A DNA stretch of 9,108 nucleotides from Bacteroidales bacterium (lineage in GTDB: Bacteria; Bacteroidota; Bacteroidia; Bacteroidales; P3): positions 1 through 9,108 of the forward strand of contig CAAGNU010000308.1 of NCBI GenBank assembly GCA_900771365.1, read 5' to 3'. Below, one piece after another: positions 1 to 6,761 of the stretch. The stretch's first letter is position 1, and every line of letters starts with the position of its first letter. The notes beneath the pieces are model-generated. The model did not search any database, was not told where the DNA came from, and saw only the letters and a list, made by a program, of their open reading frames with translations. The translations under genes were made by a program, and so were the position numbers.

Positions 1-193
1 ATTAACCATTAATTTATTGTTAAACATTTAATTTCTGAATAATTTCTGATAATTTCTTTCAGTCCTTATGCTGCGAAGCAGCGAAGGCTTGCGCAAAAAT
101 TGAATTTATAGAACTTCCCACATATATTGACGAAGAGATGGGCAATATGGGGCAGTATCGCTATTTTCGATAACTCCTTTTAGAAAAAAAATA

Positions 194-224
194 TTGTATG
201 AATGAAAAAAATACTGTATTTTTG
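194..224 (+). promoter_or_regulatory. Bacteroidota-type promoter of the lipoprotein gene
   Basis: A -33-like TTG at 194-196 is followed after 20 bp by TATTTTTG at 217-224, which fits the Bacteroidota -7 consensus TAnnTTTG. The start codon at 251 lies 26 bp downstream. The promoter holds an imperfect internal duplication: GAAAAAAAATATTGTAT at 183-199 and GAAAAAAATACTGTAT at 204-219. The 193 bases upstream are AT-rich and show no gene; the only structure seen is a small hairpin, GCTGC-GAA-GCAGC, at 70-82. The consensus match is direct; activity is inferred. Confidence 0.7.
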
Positions 225-250
225 CAAATCGAAAATTAGACACACCGAAT

Positions 251-682
251 ATGAAAAGACGCATTTACTCACTGAAAAATTGGCTGATAGCCGCGAGCGC
301 AGGCCTCTTGGGCATCAATGTGGGATGCCATTCTTTCGCCGCCATGTATGGCTGCCCTTACGCCAAATACGAGGTGACGGGCCGCGTCACCAATGAGCAG
401 GGCGCGCCCGTGAAGGGCATCAGCATGAGCATCTATGGCGACACTGTGCTGACCAACTCCGAAGGCCGCTACGAGCTGGAACATATTGATAGCCCTTGGA
501 GCTGGATAGACGATAGTGGGCTGGAGTTGAAGGCAACAGACATTGATGGCGCCGAGAACGGGAGCTATCAGGACACCTCGGTGAACCTCTCTTTCGAGGG
601 CGCCCGTTTTGTGGATGCCGACGGAGAATGGTACGAAGGCTGTGCCACTGTGAACCAGGACATCGTGCTGAAGGAGAATTGA
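251..682 (+). CDS. Putative lipoprotein, radical-SAM-associated family, with a carboxypeptidase-regulatory-like fold
   Basis: This 143-residue protein starts with a basic n-region (MKRR) and a hydrophobic segment (about residues 11-25), then a lipobox-like NVGC with Cys26 as the likely lipidated residue. The mature protein carries MYGCPYAKY (32-40) and a segment of about residues 40-67 (VTGRVTNEQGAPVKGISM onward) typical of CarboxypepD_reg-like beta-sandwich domains. The rest is acidic and ends in a beta-type tail. This layout (about 140 residues, MYGxPxA motif, VxGxVT) is what I recall for the Bacteroidetes lipoproteins encoded beside a radical SAM enzyme, some of which are proposed modification substrates. 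No radical SAM gene is visible here, so the partner is either left of the window or absent. Cys35 and Cys121 are the other cysteines. The ATG at 251 is chosen because it begins the signal peptide and follows the promoter. Family assignment is from memory of motifs; function is unknown. Confidence 0.8.
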   Translation: MKRRIYSLKNWLIAASAGLLGINVGCHSFAAMYGCPYAKYEVTGRVTNEQGAPVKGISMSIYGDTVLTNSEGRYELEHIDSPWSWIDDSGLELKATDIDGAENGSYQDTSVNLSFEGARFVDADGEWYEGCATVNQDIVLKEN

Positions 683-743
683 GGCGGAAGCCGATTTCCA
701 ATACAACCATAACTATCTTTTATTGATTAAACCTATAATATAT

Positions 744-774
744 TTTGCCAATTAGAAAAAAAATCGTATCTTTG
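744..774 (+). promoter_or_regulatory. Promoter of the perR-fprA-hrb-ftn-rbr operon
   Basis: TTTG at 744-747 and TATCTTTG at 767-774 are separated by 19 bp, a near-ideal Bacteroidota -33/-7 pair. Transcription should begin near 780, leaving a leader of about 65 bases before the start codon at 845. The stretch GAAAAAAAATCGTATCTTTGCAATCG (shown in halves: 755-764 and 765-780) closely resembles the -7 region of the lipoprotein promoter at 204-230. No other promoter of this type was found between the genes up to 4267. Confidence 0.8.
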
Positions 775-789
775 CAATCGGTAAAAAAA

Positions 790-802
790 TGTAATCATTA
801 CA
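790..802 (+). promoter_or_regulatory. Candidate PerR/Fur-family operator (6-1-6 palindrome)
   Basis: TGTAATCATTACA is a perfect inverted repeat of two 6-base arms around one central base. It lies about 16 bp past the -7 element, so it is near or just after the expected transcription start. Fur-family boxes are AT-rich 6-1-6 or 7-1-7 palindromes (the B. subtilis PerR box is TTATAATnATTATAA), and the first gene of the transcript encodes a PerR-like protein. Autorepression is therefore a reasonable inference. Binding has not been shown. Confidence 0.6.
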
Positions 803-844
803 AATAATTCATACAACCACTTATTATTCAATCGAATAAATTAA

Positions 845-1270
845 ATGAAGCAGGCTCAGGACTATCTCAATAGCAAGGAAATCCACTTTTCGCAACAGCG
901 AATAGCCATCATGGACTACCTAATGAAGCATCGCACCCACCCTACCGTGGATGAGATATACCTCGCCCTCTCGCCTCAGATGCCTACGCTTTCACGCACA
1001 ACGGTGTATAACACCCTCAAGCTCTTTGCCGAGCAAGATGCCATTCTGACCATCAACATCGATGAAAAGAACGCCCGCTTCGATGCCTGCACCTCGCCTC
1101 ACGCGCACTTTTTCTGCACCCAGTGCGGCACCATCTACGACATCCCCCTCCCCGAAGGCCAGGACTCCTCGACACTGAGCAACAACCCAGAACTGAAAGA
1201 TTTTATTGTCAAATCAACTCAACTATACTATAAAGGAATATGTCCATTATGCAAAACATCAGAAAAATAA
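845..1270 (+). CDS. perR: Fur-family transcriptional repressor, PerR-like peroxide sensor
   Basis: The 141-residue protein has a winged-helix DNA-binding half (about residues 1-80; recognition region TLSRTTVYNTLKLF at 48-61) and a metal-binding dimerisation half. Candidate regulatory-metal ligands are His32, Asp80, His86, His88 and Asp99. They match B. subtilis PerR His37, Asp85, His91, His93 and Asp104 at a constant offset of five. Asp at the last position, rather than the Glu usual in Fur, favours a peroxide sensor over an iron or zinc sensor. The structural zinc site is Cys91/Cys94 with Cys133/Cys136. In PerR, Fe(II)-catalysed oxidation of the His ligands releases DNA. It is the first gene of the operon, with a candidate operator in its own leader, and its 3' end overlaps the start of fprA. 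PerR repression of rubrerythrin and flavodiiron genes is known in Clostridium; here it is inferred. Confidence 0.87.
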   Translation: MKQAQDYLNSKEIHFSQQRIAIMDYLMKHRTHPTVDEIYLALSPQMPTLSRTTVYNTLKLFAEQDAILTINIDEKNARFDACTSPHAHFFCTQCGTIYDIPLPEGQDSSTLSNNPELKDFIVKSTQLYYKGICPLCKTSEK

Positions 1271-2460
1271 ACTCAGACCTCATATATGTTGGAGCCAGCG
1301 ATAGGAAACTGGCCCTGTTCGAAAACATATATCCCATTCCTCGCGGAGTGTCGTACAACAGCTATGTGCTCCTCGATGAGAAGACCGTCCTCCTCGACAC
1401 CACCGATGCTGCCGTGGCTGGACAGTTCTTTGAAAACGTGACAGCAGCCCTCCAAGGCCGCAAGCTCGACTACCTCGTCGTCAACCACATGGAACCCGAC
1501 CACTGCGCCCTTATCGAAGACCTCGTGCTGCGTTACCCAGATGTGACTATCGTCACTAACGCCAAGGCTGCCAAGATGATACGCCAGTTTTTTACCTTCG
1601 ACCTCGATAGCCGTCTCCATACCGTGGCCGAGGGCGACACCCTCTGCACAGGCCGCCACACCCTCGCCTTTGTCATGGCACCCATGGTTCACTGGCCCGA
1701 GGCTATGGTCACCTACGACACCCTCGACAAAGTGCTCTTCTCTGCCGACGCTTTCGGCACCTTCGGCGCCCTCAACGGCAACATCTATGCCGACGAGGTG
1801 AACTTCGAACGTGACTGGCTCGACGACGCACGTCGCTACCTCATCAACATCGTGGGCAAATACGGCACCTCGGTTCAAACCGTCTTGAAGAAAGCCGCCA
1901 CACTCGACATCGCTATGATCTGCCCCCTCCACGGCCCGATATGGCGCCAAGACCTCGGCTGGTTTATCAACAAATACGACATCTGGAGCCGCTACGAAGC
2001 CGAAGAGCGCGGCATCGTTATCATCTACGCCAGCATCTACGGCCACACAGCTGAAGCCGCCGAAAAGATAGCCAGCCTGCTGGCCGAACGCGGCATCAGG
2101 AACATTGCCATGTACGACGCCTCTCACACCCACGACAGCCAGCTCGTGAGCGAATGCTTCCGCTTCAGCCACGCACTCTTCGCAGCCTCTACCTATAACG
2201 GCGGCATCTTCACCCCTATGGAGAGTCTCCTTGCCGACCTTAAAGCCCATAACTGGCAGAACCGTACCGTGGCTCTTATTGAGAACGGCACATGGGGACC
2301 CCTGAGCGGCAAACTGATGCGCTCACAGCTCGAACAGATGAAGGGTATCACCATCGAAGAGCCTTCCATCACCCTCCTCTCTGCTTTAAAAGAGAGCCAG
2401 ATGGAAGACCTCATCCAGTTGGCCGATGTGCTCGCCACTGATATCAAATCAAACATCTGA
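1240..2460 (+). CDS. fprA: A-type flavodiiron protein FprA (O2 and/or NO reductase)
   Basis: This soluble protein of up to 406 residues has a metallo-beta-lactamase-like diiron domain (about 1-255) followed by a flavodoxin domain (about 258-400). Diiron ligands are visible as HMEPDH (His83, Glu85, Asp87), His151 in MVHWPE, Asp170 in SADAF and His231 in PLHGP, at nearly the spacing of Moorella FprA. The FMN phosphate loop is YASIYGHT (263-270). Family members reduce O2 to water or NO to N2O using FMN and rubredoxin-supplied electrons. The rubredoxin-bearing partner is the next gene. The reading frame overlaps the end of perR by 31 bp, suggesting coupled translation. The ATG at 1240 is the outer limit; the ATG at 1249 (403 residues) is equally credible, since AAAGGA at 1232-1237 is better spaced for it. 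Substrate preference cannot be read from the sequence. Confidence 0.94.
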   Translation: MSIMQNIRKINSDLIYVGASDRKLALFENIYPIPRGVSYNSYVLLDEKTVLLDTTDAAVAGQFFENVTAALQGRKLDYLVVNHMEPDHCALIEDLVLRYPDVTIVTNAKAAKMIRQFFTFDLDSRLHTVAEGDTLCTGRHTLAFVMAPMVHWPEAMVTYDTLDKVLFSADAFGTFGALNGNIYADEVNFERDWLDDARRYLINIVGKYGTSVQTVLKKAATLDIAMICPLHGPIWRQDLGWFINKYDIWSRYEAEERGIVIIYASIYGHTAEAAEKIASLLAERGIRNIAMYDASHTHDSQLVSECFRFSHALFAASTYNGGIFTPMESLLADLKAHNWQNRTVALIENGTWGPLSGKLMRSQLEQMKGITIEEPSITLLSALKESQMEDLIQLADVLATDIKSNI

Positions 2461-2492
2461 CCATTATTAACCATAACATAAAATAAAGCCTT

Positions 2493-3119
2493 ATGAACAA
2501 CCTTGATTTAAAAGCAATGACCAAGTTGAGCTACGGCCTCTTTGTCCTCTCTGCACGGGAGGGCGACAAGGACAACGGCTGCATAGTCAACGTGGTCAAC
2601 CAGGTGACGGACAGCCCCCTGCAGATTGTCGTGACGGTGAACAAGAAGAACCTCACACACGACATGATCCTCCACACCGGACGCTTCAACGTCTCCATGC
2701 TCACCGAGCACGCACCCCTGAAGGTGTTTGAAATCTTTGGCTACCAAAGCGGCCGTGACGCTGACAAGTTCGCCAACTGCGGAGTCGAAGCACGTACCGC
2801 GAACGGCATCCTCCGCCTGCCCAAGTACATCAACGCCTACATCAGCGCTGAGGTGCAGCAGACGGTCGATCTCGGCAGCCACAACATGTTTATCGCCAAG
2901 GTGACCGAAGCCGCGCAAGTGAACAGCGACCCTTCGCTCACATACGCCTATTATCAAGCCAACATCAAACCCAAGCCCGCAGCCACAGCCGAGCCTAACA
3001 AGACCAAATGGGTGTGCAAGGTGTGCGGCTACGTCCACGAAGGCGAAGAGCTACCCGAGGACTTCGTATGCCCTTGGTGCAAACACGGTGCCTCCGATTT
3101 CGAAAAAGTAGAAAATTAA
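2493..3119 (+). CDS. hrb: Flavin reductase-rubredoxin fusion (Hrb-type high-molecular-weight rubredoxin)
   Basis: The 208-residue protein joins an N-terminal flavin-reductase-like split-barrel domain (about residues 1-155, FMN-binding type) to a C-terminal rubredoxin (about 172-206) through a Pro/Ala-rich linker at 159-170. The rubredoxin has the full iron site: Cys175, Cys178, Cys193 and Cys196 in WVCKVCGY and FVCPWC. Moorella Hrb, with the same architecture, takes electrons from NAD(P)H and reduces FprA. Here the gene begins 32 bp after fprA, so the pair forms a complete electron chain from NAD(P)H through flavin and rubredoxin to the diiron site. It may also feed the rubrerythrin encoded downstream; that is an inference. 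No signal peptide, so cytoplasmic. Confidence 0.93.
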   Translation: MNNLDLKAMTKLSYGLFVLSAREGDKDNGCIVNVVNQVTDSPLQIVVTVNKKNLTHDMILHTGRFNVSMLTEHAPLKVFEIFGYQSGRDADKFANCGVEARTANGILRLPKYINAYISAEVQQTVDLGSHNMFIAKVTEAAQVNSDPSLTYAYYQANIKPKPAATAEPNKTKWVCKVCGYVHEGEELPEDFVCPWCKHGASDFEKVEN

Positions 3120-3165
3120 CATCACCAATTTCCAAATAAATAATAACCTTTAAACTCAAAGTATT

Positions 3166-3681
3166 ATGTTTAACAAGAAAGTAGCCGATCTGCTTAACGA
3201 TCAAATCAACAAGGAATTCTATTCCGCTTATCTCTACCTTGACATGAACAACTATTTCGAGGCTCGCGGCCTTAACGGCTTCGCCAACTGGTACAAAATC
3301 CAGGCTATGGAAGAGCGCGACCACGCCATGCTGTTCTATCAGTACCTCCAGAACAACGACTGCCCCGTCACCCTCGGCGCTATCGCCAAGCCCGACAAGG
3401 AGTTTAAATGCGACATGGATGTCTTGAAGGCAGGCCTTGCCCACGAAGAGTACGTCACCTCTCTCATCCACGACATCTACGCTGCCGCCTACGAAGTCAA
3501 AGACTTCCGCACCATGCAGTTCCTCGACTGGTTTGTGAAAGAGCAGGGCGAAGAGGAGACCAACGCTCGCGACATGATCACCAAGATGGAACTCTTCGGC
3601 AACGATCCCAAGAGCCTCTACATGCTCAACCAGGAGCTCGCCACCCGCGCCTATACCGCTCCCAGCCTGGTCCTCGACTAA
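3166..3681 (+). CDS. ftnA: Non-haem bacterial ferritin (iron storage, ferroxidase)
   Basis: The 171-residue protein has the length and four-helix layout of FtnA-type ferritins, which form 24-subunit cytoplasmic cages oxidising and storing iron. Ferroxidase-centre residues align position for position with E. coli FtnA: Glu17, Glu50, His53, Glu94, Gln127 and Glu130, with Tyr24 also kept. No haem-binding Met typical of bacterioferritin stands out. It starts 46 bp after hrb in the same orientation, with no promoter in the gap. Placing iron storage with O2/peroxide-removing enzymes fits a strategy of limiting Fenton chemistry. A DPS or bacterioferritin identity is unlikely given length and residues. 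Confidence 0.95.
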   Translation: MFNKKVADLLNDQINKEFYSAYLYLDMNNYFEARGLNGFANWYKIQAMEERDHAMLFYQYLQNNDCPVTLGAIAKPDKEFKCDMDVLKAGLAHEEYVTSLIHDIYAAAYEVKDFRTMQFLDWFVKEQGEEETNARDMITKMELFGNDPKSLYMLNQELATRAYTAPSLVLD

Positions 3682-3724
3682 TTCTATAGAACAATCATTT
3701 ACTAACTAAAAAAATCATCATATC

Positions 3725-4267
3725 ATGAAGAAAAAATTCATCTGCCCCGTTTGTGGCTATACCTGCGAAGCTGAAGAAATGCCCGAGAAATGCCCCGTTT
3801 GCGGCAAACCTATGCAGGAAGTTACTGAAGAGAACCTGACATGGGCTGCTGAGCACGTTGTCGGAGTTGCCAAAGGCGCTCGCGAAGACATCATCGAAGA
3901 CCTCCGCGCCAACTTCAACGGCGAATGCTGCGAAGTGGGTATGTACCTCGCCATGGCTCGCGTCGCTCATCGCGAAGGCTATCCTGAGATTGGCCTTTAC
4001 TGGGAGAAAGCTGCTTACGAAGAGGCTGAACACGCTGCTAAGTTCGCAGAGCTCCTCGGCGAAGTGGTGACCGACAGCACCGCTAAGAACCTCAAGATGC
4101 GCATCGAAGCTGAGAACGGCGCCACCATGGGCAAGACCGACCTCGCAAAACGCGCCAAAGAACTCGGCCTCGACGCTATCCACGACACCGTCCACGAGAT
4201 GGCTCGCGACGAGGCTCGCCACGGCCGTGCCTTCGAAGGCCTCTACAACCGCTACTTCAAGAAATAA
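3725..4267 (+). CDS. rbr: Reverse rubrerythrin (N-terminal rubredoxin domain, peroxide reductase)
   Basis: The 180-residue protein carries a short rubredoxin-like iron site at its N-terminus (Cys7, Cys10, Cys23, Cys26 in FICPVCGY and EKCPVCGK), followed by a ferritin-like diiron domain (about 40-178). Classical rubrerythrin has the reverse order. Likely diiron ligands include Glu67 or Glu70 in NGECCE, EEAEH (Glu100, His103), a Glu around 128-130, and DEARH (Glu163, His166). Reverse rubrerythrins of Clostridium act as NAD(P)H-linked H2O2 (and O2) reductases with a separate electron donor; Hrb from this operon could be that donor (inference). It is the last gene of the cluster, 43 bp after ftnA, and a strong terminator follows 16 bp after the stop. 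The helices are rich in Glu/Ala; no signal peptide. Confidence 0.92.
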   Translation: MKKKFICPVCGYTCEAEEMPEKCPVCGKPMQEVTEENLTWAAEHVVGVAKGAREDIIEDLRANFNGECCEVGMYLAMARVAHREGYPEIGLYWEKAAYEEAEHAAKFAELLGEVVTDSTAKNLKMRIEAENGATMGKTDLAKRAKELGLDAIHDTVHEMARDEARHGRAFEGLYNRYFKK

Positions 4268-4283
4268 TCGAAGCATAGCATAC

Positions 4284-4316
4284 AAAAAAGGGTGGCACAG
4301 CGTGTCACCCTTTTTT
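4284..4316. terminator. Bidirectional rho-independent terminator between rbr and the convergent gene
   Basis: AAAAAAGGGTGGCAC (4284-4298) and GTGTCACCCTTTTTT (4302-4316) form a 15-bp stem with one G-U pair around the 3-base loop AGC. The arms carry a T-run on the right for + transcripts and an A-run on the left that gives a T-run for - transcripts. It lies between the stop of rbr (4267) and the stop of the - strand gene (4333), so it probably ends both. Confidence 0.93.
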
Positions 4317-4332
4317 ATTATGTGGTATGCGT

Positions 4333-5268
4333 TTACTTCTTGATATAGGAGAGGAAGTCCAAATCGATGCTCAGCGCGATAAAAGGCTTGAGCAGCCAAG
4401 CCTTGGCCGTCACATCATCAATGGTCTGGGCAGACTTGAGGTGGTCGCCTTCGTGATAGCCGTTCACCAGAACGTCATATTCTGCAATGTTCACACCCAT
4501 AGAGAGATAGAAGAAATCCACAAAACGGAACGAGGGACCAACATAGAAATTCTTAAAGAGGTTGCTGCCGCCGAAGCCGACATAGATGCCCAAGTCGTAG
4601 GCAAAATCTTGGTCGAACTTACGCAGCTCAGGCGTCTTGATAGAGGTCTCGCCTATCGTCTTCGATTCGTGGTTTTTGTTGAACGACTTAGTCAGATCCC
4701 ACAGCATCACTGAGGCTCCCGTGACGAAGTCAAACTCGATATTGCCAGCATTTCGGTTGCGCAGCACCTTGTCGTATGTGCCATCAACCTCGGTAGGCTG
4801 CAGGCGAATCTCCCAATTCGGGGTGCGGTAGAAGCGCATGGCGATGCCTTGTATGGCACGCACCTTCTTCTTCTTGTTAGTAGCCTCAGCCACCTTGCCC
4901 TCAGCATCTTTGGCACGTTGTGCCAGATACTTATTGGCCTCCTCCTTGCGCACATTTTCCAGCTCGCAAGTGCGAACTTGCTCGCGCAAAGAATCGACCA
5001 GATGGCGGTAATGGTCTCTGTCGGCTTCAATCTTGTTCTGATCGATACCCGACTTAGTGAAAATCTCTTTATAGAACTGTTCCTTCTCAACCAGCAGTGC
5101 CTCGCGCTCCTGCATATTCTTGAGCTGCGTGCTGTCCACCACACGCTTCACCACAGTGTCGGTGCGGGTGATGAAGACCGTATCGGTTCTAAAAAGCCGC
5201 ACGGTGTCCTGGCCCCAAGCTCCAAGGCTCAGCATCATGACGAGAACGACAAATATACTTTTTTTCAT
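4333..5268 (-). CDS. Exported coiled-coil protein with beta-rich C-terminal domain, function unknown
   Basis: I do not recognise the family. With the ATG at 5268 it has 311 residues; an ATG at 5274 would add two. The later start is chosen because it gives a standard signal peptide (MKKS, hydrophobic core, cleavage near AWG-QD). Numbering from the longer start, residues 23-47 are Thr/Asp/Val/Arg-rich with a repeated TDTV. Residues about 50-135 are charged and heptad-like, a predicted coiled coil ending in a Lys cluster (134-137). Residues 140-313 alternate polar and aromatic/hydrophobic residues with Gly turns (for example YVGFGGSNLF, NFYVGPSFRFVDFFYLSMGV), as in outer-membrane-associated beta structure, though too short in clear strands to call a full barrel. 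There is no OmpA peptidoglycan motif. It begins 11 bp after the hisS stop on the same strand, so the two are probably co-transcribed. Periplasmic or outer-membrane location is an inference. Confidence 0.85.
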   Translation of the reverse strand: MKKSIFVVLVMMLSLGAWGQDTVRLFRTDTVFITRTDTVVKRVVDSTQLKNMQEREALLVEKEQFYKEIFTKSGIDQNKIEADRDHYRHLVDSLREQVRTCELENVRKEEANKYLAQRAKDAEGKVAEATNKKKKVRAIQGIAMRFYRTPNWEIRLQPTEVDGTYDKVLRNRNAGNIEFDFVTGASVMLWDLTKSFNKNHESKTIGETSIKTPELRKFDQDFAYDLGIYVGFGGSNLFKNFYVGPSFRFVDFFYLSMGVNIAEYDVLVNGYHEGDHLKSAQTIDDVTAKAWLLKPFIALSIDLDFLSYIKK

Positions 5269-5279
5269 GCACATATTAA

Positions 5280-6623
5280 TTACTTCATCTGTTCCAAGAG
5301 AGCGTCGAGCGTCAAAGTCGTCTGCTCGCCAGTTGCCATATTCTTGACCTTAAGAGTCTGTGAGGCAATCTCATCCTCACCAACGAAGACAACGTATGGC
5401 ACATTGCTCTTATTGGCAAACTCCATCTGCTTCTTCATCTTGGCGCTGTCGGGATATACCAAGGTGCTGATGCCCTGGGCACGCAGCTTGGCGGCACAGC
5501 GAATGCAGTATGGCAGACTCTCTGCACCAAAATTAATGAACAGCACCTGTGCCGACTGACCCAAATTGGCGGGGAACTTGTTGAGTTCCGTGAGCACATC
5601 ATAGATGCGGTCTGCACCGAAAGAGATGCCCACACCCGACACATCGGGCATACCGAAGATGCCTGTGAGGTTGTCGTAACGACCACCGCCGCAGATACTT
5701 CCGATGCTGACATTATGAGCCTTCACCTCAAAGATAGCACCAGTATAGTAGTTCAGACCGCGAGCCAGAGTCAGGTCAAGTTCCACATGGCAGCGAGGCT
5801 CCACCTCGGCAATATAGCCGAAGAGTTCCTTCAGTTCTGCCACACCTTTGGTTCCCACCTCGTTGCCCTCGAAGAGGACGGCAAGGCGCTCAAGTTTCTC
5901 ATTCGTGTCGCCGTTCAGCTCAAAGACGGGGTCGAGAGCCACAATCTGCTCCTCCGACAGCCCTCGTTCGCGCAATTCGGCACGCACATTGTCCAAGCCA
6001 ATCTTATCCAGTTTATCGATAGCCACGGTGATGTCCACCAGCTTGTCGGGAGCACCAATCAAGTCGGCAATGCCTGCCAGAACCTTGCGGTTGTTCACCT
6101 TCAGCGTCACCTCGATATCCAACTTCTGGAACACAGCGTCAATCATCTGCACCAGCTCCAGCTCGTTGAGCAGCGAGGTGCTGCCAATCATATCAGCATC
6201 ACACTGATAGAACTCACGATAGCGTCCCTTCTGCGGACGATCGGCACGCCACACGGGCTGCAGCTGATAGCGACGGAAGGGGAATGTGAGTTGGTCGCGG
6301 TGTTGCACCACAAAGCGGGCAAAAGGCACCGTGAGGTCATAGCGCAGACCACGCTCACAAATCTTGGGAGCCACCTTATGGTAGTCCTGCGAGAAATCCA
6401 CACCGTCCATAAAGTCGCCCGAATTGAGCACCTTGAACAGCAGTTTGTCGCCCTCCTCGCCATACTTACCCATCAAGGTAGATAGGTTCTCTAACGAGGG
6501 TGTCTCAATAGGTTCGAAAGCAAAGGCCTTAAAGACCTCTCTGATTGTGTCAAATATATAGTTGCGGCGAGCCATCTCGGCAGGGAGAAAGTCGCGCGTA
6601 CCTTTAGGAATGCTGCACTTCAT
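5280..6623 (-). CDS. hisS: Histidyl-tRNA synthetase
   Basis: The 447-residue cytoplasmic enzyme charges tRNA-His with histidine. It shows all class II HisRS signatures: the N-terminal PKGTRDFLP (6-14), motif 2 around WRADRPQKGRYREFYQCD (125-142, with Arg126 and Arg136), HisA motif LARGLNYYTG (286-295), HisB motif SICGGGRYDNL (309-319) and motif 3 GVGISFGADRI (330-340). A C-terminal anticodon-binding domain covers about 355-447. The length is normal and the frame is intact. No good TAnnTTTG promoter was found upstream on this strand; the nearest is a one-mismatch TATAATTG (complement of 6669-6676) without a convincing -33 partner. The upstream neighbour on the same strand is 1.3 kb away behind a terminator, so a promoter must lie within the repeat-bearing gap. 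Confidence 0.98.
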   Translation of the reverse strand: MKCSIPKGTRDFLPAEMARRNYIFDTIREVFKAFAFEPIETPSLENLSTLMGKYGEEGDKLLFKVLNSGDFMDGVDFSQDYHKVAPKICERGLRYDLTVPFARFVVQHRDQLTFPFRRYQLQPVWRADRPQKGRYREFYQCDADMIGSTSLLNELELVQMIDAVFQKLDIEVTLKVNNRKVLAGIADLIGAPDKLVDITVAIDKLDKIGLDNVRAELRERGLSEEQIVALDPVFELNGDTNEKLERLAVLFEGNEVGTKGVAELKELFGYIAEVEPRCHVELDLTLARGLNYYTGAIFEVKAHNVSIGSICGGGRYDNLTGIFGMPDVSGVGISFGADRIYDVLTELNKFPANLGQSAQVLFINFGAESLPYCIRCAAKLRAQGISTLVYPDSAKMKKQMEFANKSNVPYVVFVGEDEIASQTLKVKNMATGEQTTLTLDALLEQMK

Positions 6624-6761
6624 TTGTCTGATAATATTTTTTGCTAATTATATATAACATGAAAAATGCAATTATATTGTATCCTCGAAAAAATAAATTT
6701 CATAAGTATGCAAAAAACCACGGGCTAACATTATCTGTCATACGCATTATCCCAATTATTC

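Noticed and set aside
70..82. Hairpin GCTGC-GAA-GCAGC as a terminator of an upstream gene
   Set aside because: The stem is only five bp and no T-run follows; no gene end is visible to its left.
683..712. Terminator after the lipoprotein gene
   Set aside because: Only very short complementary runs (GGC/GCC, GGAA/TTCC) and no T-run are present.
1273..2250. A 325-residue open frame opposite fprA
   Set aside because: It is a shadow of the fprA coding frame, produced by its C-rich codon use; the product is Val/Gly/His-rich with no domain.
3682..3724. Separate promoter for the rubrerythrin gene
   Set aside because: No TAnnTTTG or -33 element is found; the short AT-rich gap resembles the other intra-operon gaps.
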